Of a stretch of 64,000 nt of DNA, positions 34,280 to 42,905 are shown in pieces (positions within the stretch are counted from its first letter, which is position 1; every line of letters starts with the position of its first letter). The DNA is from Sphingopyxis witflariensis (GTDB lineage: Bacteria > Pseudomonadota > Alphaproteobacteria > Sphingomonadales > Sphingomonadaceae): assembly GCF_002205635.1 (NCBI RefSeq), contig NZ_NISJ01000015.1, positions 22,680 to 86,679 of the forward strand. Reading direction: 5' to 3'. Position numbers and translations under genes: made by a program. Below the pieces are notes generated by a model. It did no database searches and was not told the DNA's origin. It was given only the letters and a program-made list of their open reading frames with translations.

Positions 34280-34337
34280 GGGCAAAATGCGCTTTCCTAC
34301 ATTCGGCCGCTGACCTACCGTTGCTGCGGGGGACAGG

Positions 34338-36113
34338 ATGATGGCGCGAATATGCGATTTCAGAATGAAGTTGCGCAGATTTCTGCGAATCTTCAACGCG
34401 CGCCGGATCGGGATTTCCGCGGCGACGACGCTCGCTGCGCTGGCTATGGCCCCTATGGCGCAGGCTCAATCGGCGGCCATTTGCGGTACCGCGCCGCTCA
34501 CGGGCGACCGGGTCGCGCTGCTCATTGGCAACAGCGCCTATAATGACTGGGAATGGCCGTCGCTGAAGAACGCGGTCAACGATATCGATTTCGTTTGCGA
34601 CGCCTTTGCCCGCGCCGGAATCGCGCCGCGGATCGTCCGCAACGCCGACAAAGGCACGCTCGATGCCGAACTGGCGCGCTTCGCCGCCGAGGCGAAGGGC
34701 GCGAAGTCGGTGCTGATCTATTATGCCGGACATGGTTTCGAATATGGCGGGCGCAACTGGCTGGTGCCGATGGACGCGCCGCCGGCGACGCGCCGTGCCG
34801 ATGTCGAAAAACGCTTTCTATCGATCGAGGCGCTGGTGAAGCATGTCGTCCCGGCCGGTGCCTTTACCCTGTTGTTCGTCGATGCGTGCCGCACCGCCGA
34901 GCCGGTGGTGCGGGTCGAAGATGCGGATGTCAAAAGCGGGGAGGCGGGCTCGGCGCCGCTCGGCTTGCTCGATATCGGGCAGGGTGCGGTTTTCTATTCG
35001 ACGGCAAAGGGGCGTCCTGCGCTTGATTTCGCGCCGGTCGGATCGCCCGTCAGCCCCTTCGCCGCCGCGGTGGTCAAGGAACTGGCGATCCCGGGGCTCG
35101 AAATTTCGGATTATTTCAAGGTCGTGTCGCGCGAGGTCTATAAACGGACCTATGGCATGGAGCTGGGGCCGCAACAGCCCTTCCACTATGGCAGCTGGTT
35201 CGACGATTATTATCTCGTCGCGCCGCCCGAAATTCCGGCCGTGCGTACGGACAACGCCGATGCGGTGGCTCCGATGACAACATCTGCCGCCTCCGCCACA
35301 GCGGCGACGCGTGGCGCGGTCAAACCCGCAGCCGATCCGCTGGCGGATGTTTCGCTCGACCGGCTGGCGATAGAGGATGAACCGATCCTCGTCGCCGATA
35401 TATTGTCGCGCCACGCGGCGGCGGAACTGGTGGCGCTGGCCGATGGCGGCCATCCGCTCGCGCAGCATCTCGCGGGCTATATGTTTTCGCTAGGCGTCGG
35501 GGTGAAGAAGGATGTGCCGCGTGCCCGCGCCTATCTCGAGCAATCGGCGGCGCAGGGCTTTGCTGCGGGGCAGCAGGAACTGGCCTATCTGCTCCTGGAA
35601 ACCGATCCGACGCCCGAGAATGTGAAGCGCGCCTTCGATCTTTTTACCGCGGCGTCAAATGCCGGCTTTTCGAAGGCGAAGACGCATCTGGCCTATCGAC
35701 TGGCGGCGGGCACATTCGGCACGCCCGACTTCGTCCGTTCGCAGGCACTCTATATGGAGGCGGCGGAAAAGGGGCATCCCGCAGCAATGTTCGCGCTCAC
35801 CTATTTCCCCGGTACGCGCGCCGCCAATCTGGCACGGCTGCGCAGCATCGCCGATGGCGGCAACCCCGAAGGCAATCATTGGCTGTGCGAAGCCCATTTT
35901 GCCGACAAGACGCTGGCGGTCGCGATCGAGGATTGTGGCATCGCGGCGCGCGCGGGCTTTGCAGGATCGCGGGCGATCCTCGCCGACGCCTATGTCAAGG
36001 GAGTGGGGGTGGCAGCCGATCCGAAGGAAGCGGTTCATTGGGCGAAACTGGCGCGTGATCTGCCCGAATTGCGCAAGGATCAGCGCGACCTCATCGCCGG
36101 GATAGGGGAGTAA
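34338..36113 (+). CDS. Exported caspase-like (C14) protein with Sel1 repeats
   Basis: 591-aa protein with a signal sequence (ISAATTLAALAMAPMAQAQ). Residues about 57-260 form a caspase/metacaspase domain: RVALLIGNSAYNDWEWPSLKNAVNDIDFV, catalytic His132 in YYAGHGFEYGG and catalytic Cys184 in LLFVDACRTAEP. A Ser/Thr/Ala-rich linker leads to C-terminal Sel1/TPR-like repeats (ADGGHPLAQHLAGYMFSLGVGVKKDVPRARAYLEQSAAQGFAAGQQELAYLLL and several more). The dyad is intact, so it is probably an active Cys peptidase outside the cytoplasm. ATG at 34338 follows GGGGGACAGG. Function unknown. Confidence 0.88.
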   Translation: MMARICDFRMKLRRFLRIFNARRIGISAATTLAALAMAPMAQAQSAAICGTAPLTGDRVALLIGNSAYNDWEWPSLKNAVNDIDFVCDAFARAGIAPRIVRNADKGTLDAELARFAAEAKGAKSVLIYYAGHGFEYGGRNWLVPMDAPPATRRADVEKRFLSIEALVKHVVPAGAFTLLFVDACRTAEPVVRVEDADVKSGEAGSAPLGLLDIGQGAVFYSTAKGRPALDFAPVGSPVSPFAAAVVKELAIPGLEISDYFKVVSREVYKRTYGMELGPQQPFHYGSWFDDYYLVAPPEIPAVRTDNADAVAPMTTSAASATAATRGAVKPAADPLADVSLDRLAIEDEPILVADILSRHAAAELVALADGGHPLAQHLAGYMFSLGVGVKKDVPRARAYLEQSAAQGFAAGQQELAYLLLETDPTPENVKRAFDLFTAASNAGFSKAKTHLAYRLAAGTFGTPDFVRSQALYMEAAEKGHPAAMFALTYFPGTRAANLARLRSIADGGNPEGNHWLCEAHFADKTLAVAIEDCGIAARAGFAGSRAILADAYVKGVGVAADPKEAVHWAKLARDLPELRKDQRDLIAGIGE

Positions 36114-36116
36114 CGA

Positions 36117-36599
36117 TCAGGGGTAGCTGACCGCCATCACTTCCCATTCCTTGGGCCCCGCGGGCAAGTGGACGGTGCGCAGGTCACCTACCGCTGCGCC
36201 GCGCAGCGAACGGGCGAGCGGGCTGTTCCAGCCGATGCGGCCAGTGCCGGCGTCGGCCTCGTCATCGCCGACCAATGTGACGGTGCGCCGCGCATCGTCG
36301 TCGTCGGCAAGTTCGATAGTGGCGCCGAACCAGATCCGGTCCTTGTCGGGCTGTTCGGCCGGATCGACAACACGCGCCGCCTTCATCCGCCGCGCAAGGA
36401 ACGTCAGCCGCCGGTCGATCTCGCGCAATCGCTTGCGGCCATAGATATAGTCGCCATTCTCGCTGCGGTCGCCATTGCCCGCGGCCCAGCTGATCACCTC
36501 GACCAGCTTTGGCCGCTCGTCGCCGAACAGCAGATCATATTCGGCGCGCAGCGCGGCGAAGCCCGCCGGGCTGATGATGTTCGTCTTTTCCCCTGCCAT
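36117..36599 (-). CDS. greB: Transcription elongation factor GreB
   Basis: 160-aa Gre factor that rescues backtracked RNA polymerase. N-terminal coiled coil (ISPAGFAALRAEYDLLFGDERPKLVEVISWAAGNGDRSENGDYIYGRKRLREIDRRLTFLARRMKAARVVDP) contains the acidic tip D..SENGDY; the C-terminal FKBP-like domain (FGATIELADDDDARRTVTLVGDDEADAGTGRIGWNSPLARSLRGAAVGD) follows. YGRKRLREIDRRL favours GreB over GreA. It starts 5 nt after the slt stop, so the two are probably co-transcribed. Confidence 0.9.
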   Translation of the reverse strand: MAGEKTNIISPAGFAALRAEYDLLFGDERPKLVEVISWAAGNGDRSENGDYIYGRKRLREIDRRLTFLARRMKAARVVDPAEQPDKDRIWFGATIELADDDDARRTVTLVGDDEADAGTGRIGWNSPLARSLRGAAVGDLRTVHLPAGPKEWEVMAVSYP

Positions 36600-36604
36600 G
36601 CTGG

Positions 36605-38635
36605 TCAGCCGGGGGTGCGCTTGCCGAGGTAGAAGCTGAGCGGCGCCTGCGACCGCGCCCCGCCGCCGTCGCGAAGGGTGTCGTAAACGACCGCGTTTTC
36701 GAGCACGCGCTGGACGTAATTCTTCGTCTCGAAAATCGGGATCGCCTCGATCCAGTCAAGCATCTCGATCCCGCCGCTGCGCGGGTCGCCATTGGCACGA
36801 AGCCATTTGTTCACATTGCCGGGTCCGGCATTATAGGCGGCGACCGCGAGCGGATAGCTGCCGCCGAAATAGCGCAGCATCTGCTGAAAATAGGTCGATC
36901 CCAGCATCATGTTGTAATTGGTGTCGGTGGTCAGCGACCCGGCGTCATAGCTCAGCCCCAGCTTGCCCGCGACTTCGCGCGCCGTGCCGGGCATCAACTG
37001 CATCATTCCGCGCGCGCCGGCGTGGCTGATCGCGGCGCGGTCGAACTGGCTTTCCTGCCGCGTGATCGCGTGAATGAAGGTCCAGTTGCTTTCATGCCCG
37101 GCGGGGACACGGACGGTCGGAAAGCCCGACACTTCGACCGCGTCGAGGCTGTTCGCCTGCGCGCTGCGGCCGATCATCACGCCCAGGTCGGGACGGCCGA
37201 TCTGTGTGGCAAGCTGTCCCGCGAGCACATGATCGGCGGGTGAGGTCGCCTTTTGCGCGAGCGCGCGCAGGAACAGCGACTGTTCGCGCCAAGCGCCGAT
37301 TTCGCCCAGCGCGCGTGCCGCGCGGACCAGCCGGTCATCCTCGAATGCCCGCTTTTCATTGCTGCTGACCTGAATCTTCGGGGTTGCGGCCGGCTTGGGT
37401 TGCGGCCGGTTCAGCCGCTCGAGCGACAATTGGCCGTAAAATTGGTCATAATGCTGCGCGGCATCGGTGAAATGGGTGTTGGCGGTGTTGCGGTCGCTCG
37501 CCGCCAGGGCTGCGCGGCCTGCCCAGTAAAAACCCTTGGTGCGCGTCTGCGCCGAGCGTGCAGCTTCGCCATAGGTGTGGAACAGGCGCACCGCCTCGGC
37601 CGGGCGGCGGAGATCCTTATATGCGAGCTGCCCCGCGAGCCAGGCGAGCGAAGTGTAATCGTCGCGCACGCTGAGTCCGGTTTCGCGGATGACGGTGCCG
37701 GATGGGAAGGCGTCGTCGAGCTGGCGCGCTATATTATAGGCGGTCTGCTTGTCGCCCGCGGCGTCGGCCTGGCGCGCGTTGGTGAGCAGGGTTTCCAGCC
37801 ATTCTTCGGTATCGGTCGGCGCCTTGGCGAGCGAGCGCGGCCCGGCGAGCAGGGCGCGTGCTTCGCCGGTGCGGCCGGACTTGCGCAGCCATGTCGCCTT
37901 GTCGGTAATATAGCCGGCGTCGGAGCGGATCAGCGACGGATTGGCGCTTTCGACCGCCGACGCCTGCATCGCGGCATCCACTGCACCGCTGCGCATCGCT
38001 AGGCGTGCGGCAAAGACGCCGCGCTTGTCGGATGAAGTATAGGCGAGCTGACGGCTCGCGGCGGCGGTGGCGCCGGACCAGAGCAATCGGTCCATCCGCG
38101 CATCATGGTCGGCGAGGCTGATCGCGCCGGGGAACAGGCTGAGCACCCGGTTTGTTTCGGCTTCGTCAAGCGTCCCGCCGGTCCAGGCGCGGCGCACGGC
38201 GGTATTGGCTTCGTCGCGGCGGCCACTGGCGTTGAGGGCGAGCGCATAGCGCAAATGCCCGCTCGCGGTCTGCGGCGGATAGGCCTGAAAATAGGCGAGG
38301 GTGCGCGCCGGGTCGAAGCTGTCGATCGCGATCGCCTTTTCTGCGCGGTTACGCATCTTGTCGGCGTCGGGCCAGCCCTTGTTGGTCATCAGGAATCGCG
38401 ACAACTGGTCGAAGGATGCGCCGGTGTTCGCGGTCAGGCGGCGCCATTCCATCACCGCATCGCCGACCGAGCTGGTCGACGGCGGCGGACCCGATGAGGC
38501 CGCAAGCCCCATCTGGGCGCGATACCACGCCATTTGCTCGGGGGTCAGTTCGCTCGCCGTTGCGGCGGTCGGGATGAGGAGGGCCGCGGCAAGCGCGAGG
38601 CGGGAAATGTGGGACAGCGAGATCATAGCGGCCAT
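36605..38635 (-). CDS. slt: Soluble lytic murein transglycosylase (Slt type)
   Basis: 676-aa exported lytic transglycosylase. Signal peptide (SHISRLALAAALLIPTAATAS), a long superhelical U domain of alpha repeats typical of Slt70, then the C-terminal lysozyme-like domain with catalytic Glu in AITRQESQFDRAAISHAGARGMMQLMPGTAREVA and AAYNAGPGNVNKWLR. It cleaves glycan strands with formation of 1,6-anhydromuramic acid. ATG at 38635 is chosen; AAGGAG lies 12 nt ahead. A longer frame up to 38677 is possible but lacks a better signal. Confidence 0.9.
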   Translation of the reverse strand: MAAMISLSHISRLALAAALLIPTAATASELTPEQMAWYRAQMGLAASSGPPPSTSSVGDAVMEWRRLTANTGASFDQLSRFLMTNKGWPDADKMRNRAEKAIAIDSFDPARTLAYFQAYPPQTASGHLRYALALNASGRRDEANTAVRRAWTGGTLDEAETNRVLSLFPGAISLADHDARMDRLLWSGATAAASRQLAYTSSDKRGVFAARLAMRSGAVDAAMQASAVESANPSLIRSDAGYITDKATWLRKSGRTGEARALLAGPRSLAKAPTDTEEWLETLLTNARQADAAGDKQTAYNIARQLDDAFPSGTVIRETGLSVRDDYTSLAWLAGQLAYKDLRRPAEAVRLFHTYGEAARSAQTRTKGFYWAGRAALAASDRNTANTHFTDAAQHYDQFYGQLSLERLNRPQPKPAATPKIQVSSNEKRAFEDDRLVRAARALGEIGAWREQSLFLRALAQKATSPADHVLAGQLATQIGRPDLGVMIGRSAQANSLDAVEVSGFPTVRVPAGHESNWTFIHAITRQESQFDRAAISHAGARGMMQLMPGTAREVAGKLGLSYDAGSLTTDTNYNMMLGSTYFQQMLRYFGGSYPLAVAAYNAGPGNVNKWLRANGDPRSGGIEMLDWIEAIPIFETKNYVQRVLENAVVYDTLRDGGGARSQAPLSFYLGKRTPG

Positions 38636-38736
38636 GCTAGTGCCAAACTCCTTGCGGGTCGCTGAATAGGCGTCCATTAGCGGGCGCGCTCAGCCATCTT
38701 ATCGGTTGCGGGCCGGTTTTTGTAAAGGAGTCCAGC

Positions 38737-39612
38737 ATGTTTTCGGGGTCGATTCCCGCCTTGGTGACGCCATTTCGCGACGGGGCGTTCGACGCTCCGG
38801 CGTTCAAACGGTTCGTCGATTGGCAGATCGGTGAAGGAACAAGCGCGCTGGTTCCGTGCGGCACGACCGGCGAAAGCGCGACGCTGGGCTTCGACGAGCA
38901 TTATCAGGTGATCGATTGCTGCATTGAGGCTGCGGCGGGCCGCGTGCCGGTGATCGCTGGCTGCGGATCGAACGACACCGCGACCGCGGTCCGGCACATG
39001 CGCTATGCGCAGGCGGCGGGGGCCGCGGCGGCGCTTGTCGTCGCGCCTTACTACAACCGGCCGAGCCAGGATGGCATCCTTGCGCATTTCAAGGCGCTTG
39101 CCGACGCCAGCGACCTGCCGATCGTCGTCTATAATGTTCCCGGCCGCACGGTCACCGACATCAGCACCGAAACGATGTGCAAGCTCGCTGAGATCGCGTC
39201 GGTCGTCGCGATCAAGGACGCCAGCGGCGATCTCGCCCGCGTAACGGCCCTTCGCGCCGGGGCGGGCCGGAATTTCTGCCAGCTGAGCGGCAATGACGAT
39301 CTGTGGTTGCCGCACGCATCGCTAGGCGGCGTCGGCTGCATCTCGGTAACCGCCAATGTCGCGCCGCGTTTGTGTGCGGAGTTCGCCTCTGCCGTTGCCG
39401 CTGCCGACTGGGTGCGCGCGCTGACGCTGCACGAACGGCTGTTCGCGCTGCACAATGCGATGTTCTCCGACACCTCGCCCGCTCCGGTCAAATATGCGCT
39501 GTCGCGCGTACACGACTGGTTCGATCCCGAAGTTCGCCTGCCGATCATCCCGGCGAATGACGCCGGGCGTTCGGCCGTCGATGCTGCGCTGTCCGCAGCG
39601 GGCGTGCTATAG
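38737..39612 (+). CDS. dapA: 4-hydroxy-tetrahydrodipicolinate synthase
   Basis: 291-aa enzyme that condenses pyruvate with aspartate semialdehyde, the first committed step of lysine and meso-diaminopimelate synthesis. TIM barrel with GTTGESATL, the Tyr in VVAPYYNRPSQDG and VVYNVPGRT, and the Schiff-base Lys in VVAIKDASGD. AAGGAG is 7-8 nt before the ATG. smpB follows closely in the same direction. Confidence 0.95.
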   Translation: MFSGSIPALVTPFRDGAFDAPAFKRFVDWQIGEGTSALVPCGTTGESATLGFDEHYQVIDCCIEAAAGRVPVIAGCGSNDTATAVRHMRYAQAAGAAAALVVAPYYNRPSQDGILAHFKALADASDLPIVVYNVPGRTVTDISTETMCKLAEIASVVAIKDASGDLARVTALRAGAGRNFCQLSGNDDLWLPHASLGGVGCISVTANVAPRLCAEFASAVAAADWVRALTLHERLFALHNAMFSDTSPAPVKYALSRVHDWFDPEVRLPIIPANDAGRSAVDAALSAAGVL

Positions 39613-39621
39613 GCTCGCGTC

Positions 39622-40107
39622 ATGGCCCGTCCCCAGTCCGCGCCCGAGTTCGACAAGAAGAAAGTCGTCGCCGAAAACCGGCGCGCACGCTTTGATTTTG
39701 CCATCGATCAGGTGTTCGAGGCGGGAATCGCGTTGCAGGGCACCGAGGTTAAGGCGCTACGTTTCGGCGAAGGGACGATCGCCGAAAGCTATGCCGAGGT
39801 GAAGGGGCATGAGGTGTGGCTGATCAACAGCAACATCCCCGAATTCAGCCACGGAAACCGGCATAATCATGAGCCGAAGCGGCCGCGCAAACTGTTGCTC
39901 AACGGGCGTGAAATCAACAAAATGCACGCGGCGGTGGCGCGGCAGGGTATGACGCTGGTGCCCCTGTCGGTCTATTTCAACAGCCGCGGCCGCGCCAAGG
40001 TCGAACTGGCGATCGCCAAGGGCAAGAAAGCCCACGACAAACGCGAATCGATCAAAGAACGCGACTGGAAGCGCGACAAGCAGCGCTTGATGAAGGATCG
40101 CGGATGA
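39622..40107 (+). CDS. smpB: tmRNA-binding protein SmpB
   Basis: 161-aa partner of tmRNA in ribosome rescue. Family blocks: [113 protein letters not shown]. It begins 9 nt after dapA and its stop overlaps the next start (ATGA), so a three-gene unit is likely. The tmRNA gene itself was not seen in the window. Confidence 0.96.
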   Translation: MARPQSAPEFDKKKVVAENRRARFDFAIDQVFEAGIALQGTEVKALRFGEGTIAESYAEVKGHEVWLINSNIPEFSHGNRHNHEPKRPRKLLLNGREINKMHAAVARQGMTLVPLSVYFNSRGRAKVELAIAKGKKAHDKRESIKERDWKRDKQRLMKDRG

Positions 40108-40718
40108 GCGGCGGCAAGCCTCGCGACAAGGCTGCGGTGATGAACTGGATTCGCCGTAATTCGCCGACGCGCGAGGAATTGCTCGCGAGCCGCTTTATCC
40201 GGCCGTTCGCGCACCGTGTCGCACACAGCCATTTGTGGCGCTTCACCCGCACATCGGTACCACGCGGGACTGCCCTGGGGCTGTTCGTCGGCATCTTCTT
40301 TCTGCTGCCGGGCGTTCAGATTCTCGGCGTTGCGCTGCTCGCGCTGCCGTTCCGTGCCAACATCCCGATCGGTGCGGCGATGACATTCCTGTCGAACCCG
40401 GCGACGACGCCGTTCATCATCGCAGCCTCGGTATGGCTGGGCGACAGCATGTTCGGGCTTCACGCCAATGTCGCCACCTTCTCGATCATGCTCGACAAGG
40501 GCGCGTCGGTCGGGGAGTGGACCCGCTGGGTCGTATCGGACGCCGCGCCGGCGCTGATCGCCGGGCTATTCGTCATCTCGCTGGTGTCGGCGATCGTCGG
40601 CTATCTTCTCGCGACGGTGTTCTGGGACAATTGGATCCGCCTGCGCTGGCGGCGGAAATTGCGCCGGTCGCGCGACAGACGACTTGAGGCATCGACGAGC
40701 GACACGCCCGCCGGTTGA
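40104..40718 (+). CDS. DUF2062 membrane protein
   Basis: 204-aa inner-membrane protein of the DUF2062 family. The conserved block is [64 protein letters not shown], followed by a further hydrophobic pair ([26 protein letters not shown]) and a basic C-terminus. Function of the family is unknown. The start overlaps the smpB stop. Confidence 0.85.
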   Translation: MSGGKPRDKAAVMNWIRRNSPTREELLASRFIRPFAHRVAHSHLWRFTRTSVPRGTALGLFVGIFFLLPGVQILGVALLALPFRANIPIGAAMTFLSNPATTPFIIAASVWLGDSMFGLHANVATFSIMLDKGASVGEWTRWVVSDAAPALIAGLFVISLVSAIVGYLLATVFWDNWIRLRWRRKLRRSRDRRLEASTSDTPAG

Positions 40719-40815
40719 ACCGCAGGTAAGCGCGGTTATAGCTGTTCCCATCACAAAGTCTTGCCGTGCGGTCTGCGCGGTCCATTTCATTTGTCTTGAA
40801 AATCCGGGGAACATC

Positions 40816-42882
40816 ATGATCCGTTTGACTCATTCTTCACGTTTGATGGCGACCGCCGCGCTGGGCGCACTTCTGTTGGGCATGGCGCCTGCGACCGGCC
40901 TTGCCGCCAAGGAAAAGCCCGTCGCACCCGCTGCTCAAACCGCGGCCAAGCCCGCGCTGGGTACCTTCGGTTTTGACGCTACGGGCATGGACAAGACCGT
41001 TCAGCCCGGCGACGATTTCTATGCTTTTGCCAATGGCACCTGGGCGAAGAACACCCCAATTCCGGCCGACAAGTCGAACTATGGCATGTTCACGGCACTC
41101 GGCGATCTGTCGCAGGAGCGCACCCGCGGAATATTGGAAGCCGCCAAGGGCGATCCGAACAGCATGATCGGCCGCGCTTACGCCGCCTATCTTGATGGGG
41201 CGGCGGTCGAGGCGAAGGGGTTGGCGCCGATTCAGCCGTGGCTGAACAAGGTCCGCGCCGTCGACAAGGCGGGCCTGGCCGCGCTGCTCGCCGAAGCCGA
41301 CCGCAACGGCATCCAGCATTTCTTCGGTGGCTATGTCGGTCAGGACGACAAAAACCCCGACGTCTATATCTACTCGATGGGACAGAGCGGCCTCGGTATG
41401 CCCGACCGCGATTTCTATCTGAAAGATAATGAACGCAACGCCAAGTTGCAGGCCGCCTATGTGAAGCATCTGGAAAATGTCCTGACGTTGGCGGGCGAAA
41501 AGGATGCCGCGGCGCGCGCCAGGGCGATTTATGCTTTCGAAAAGCAGATTGCGGCTGTCCATTGGGACAAGAATAGAAGCAGCGATGCGACCGAAATCTA
41601 TAACAAGATGACGATTGCCGAACTGACCAAGGCTGCGCCCGGCTTTGACTGGACGACCTTCATCCGCGGCATTGGGGTTAAGGAAGACGCATTACTGGTC
41701 GCGCAGCCGAGCGCCTTTACGGGCGAAGCCAGCCTGATCGCCGGAGCCCCTATCGGCGTCGTTCGCGACATGCTGCTCGTCCGCAGCCTCGATGGCTTTG
41801 CGGACGTCCTGCCTGATGCGGTCGCTCAGGAGAATTTCTCTTTCTACAGCACCGCGCTCTCGGGCACGCCGCAGATGCAGGAACGCTGGAAGCGTGCGGT
41901 CGATTTCACCAAGGACAATATGGGCGAAGCGGTCGGCAAGGATTATGTCGCGAAATATTTCCCGCCCGAAACCAAGGCGGCGATGGATGTGCTGGTCAAG
42001 AATGTCCTCGCAGCGCTCGACACCCGCATCGGCAACCTGACCTGGATGCAGCCGCAGACCAAGGTAAAGGCGAAAAAGAAGCTCGCCAATTTCACGACCA
42101 AGATCGGCTATCCCGACCGCTGGATGGATTATAGCAAGCTGGAAATCCGGGCCGACGATCTGTTCGGCAACGCGCTGCGGTCGAACCAGTTTGCCCACGA
42201 TGATAATATTAGCCGCCTCGGCAGTCCGATCCGTCGCTGGGAATGGGGTATGACCCCGATGGAGGTCAACGCCTACGCCAATTTCGGGATGAACGAGATT
42301 GTGTTCCCGGCCGCAATCCTACAGCCGCCCTTCTTTGATCCGAACGCGGACGCCGCGATCAACTATGGCGGCATCGGCGCGGTGATCGGTCACGAGATCA
42401 GCCATCATTTCGACGATCAGGGCGCGAAATATGACGAGAATGGCAGGCTCGCCGACTGGTGGACGCCCGCCGACGTCGCGGCATTCGAAGCCGCGGGCAA
42501 GGCGCTGATTGCGCAATATGACGCCTATGAAATCCTGCCCGGCGAGCATCTCGACGGCACCTTCACGCTCGGCGAGAATATCGGTGATCTTGCCGGCCTC
42601 ACCATTGCCTATGACGCCTATAAAAAGTCGCTCGGCGGCAAGTCGGCACCGGTAATCGACGGGATGACCGGCGATCAGCGTTTCTTCCTCGGCTGGGCGC
42701 AGGTGTGGCGTCGCAACTATCGCGAACAGAATTTGTCGCAGCGGATCACGACCGATACGCATTCGCCCTCGATCCAGCGGGCTTGGGTCTCGCGCAACCT
42801 TGACGCATGGTATAAGGCCTATCAGGTGAAGGAAGGCCAGAAGCTTTATCTGGCGCCCAAGGATCGTGTTCGCATCTGGTGA
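40816..42882 (+). CDS. Exported M13-family zinc metallopeptidase (PepO/neprilysin-like)
   Basis: 688-aa secreted endopeptidase. Signal peptide MIRLTHSSRLMATAALGALLLGMAPATGLAA, an M13 N-terminal helical domain (DDFYAFANGTWAKNTPIPADKSNYGMFTALGDLSQERTRGILE), NAYANFGMNEIVFPAAILQPPFF, the zinc motif HEISHH (VIGHEISHHFDDQGAKYDENG) and the third ligand Glu in GENIGDLAGLTIAYDAY. All catalytic residues are present. It starts behind GGGGAA; an open frame from 40684 is rejected. It lies between DUF2062 and cckA, same strand. Confidence 0.93.
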   Translation: MIRLTHSSRLMATAALGALLLGMAPATGLAAKEKPVAPAAQTAAKPALGTFGFDATGMDKTVQPGDDFYAFANGTWAKNTPIPADKSNYGMFTALGDLSQERTRGILEAAKGDPNSMIGRAYAAYLDGAAVEAKGLAPIQPWLNKVRAVDKAGLAALLAEADRNGIQHFFGGYVGQDDKNPDVYIYSMGQSGLGMPDRDFYLKDNERNAKLQAAYVKHLENVLTLAGEKDAAARARAIYAFEKQIAAVHWDKNRSSDATEIYNKMTIAELTKAAPGFDWTTFIRGIGVKEDALLVAQPSAFTGEASLIAGAPIGVVRDMLLVRSLDGFADVLPDAVAQENFSFYSTALSGTPQMQERWKRAVDFTKDNMGEAVGKDYVAKYFPPETKAAMDVLVKNVLAALDTRIGNLTWMQPQTKVKAKKKLANFTTKIGYPDRWMDYSKLEIRADDLFGNALRSNQFAHDDNISRLGSPIRRWEWGMTPMEVNAYANFGMNEIVFPAAILQPPFFDPNADAAINYGGIGAVIGHEISHHFDDQGAKYDENGRLADWWTPADVAAFEAAGKALIAQYDAYEILPGEHLDGTFTLGENIGDLAGLTIAYDAYKKSLGGKSAPVIDGMTGDQRFFLGWAQVWRRNYREQNLSQRITTDTHSPSIQRAWVSRNLDAWYKAYQVKEGQKLYLAPKDRVRIW

Positions 42883-42905
42883 TGCACCAATAAGAAAGAC
42901 TGTCA

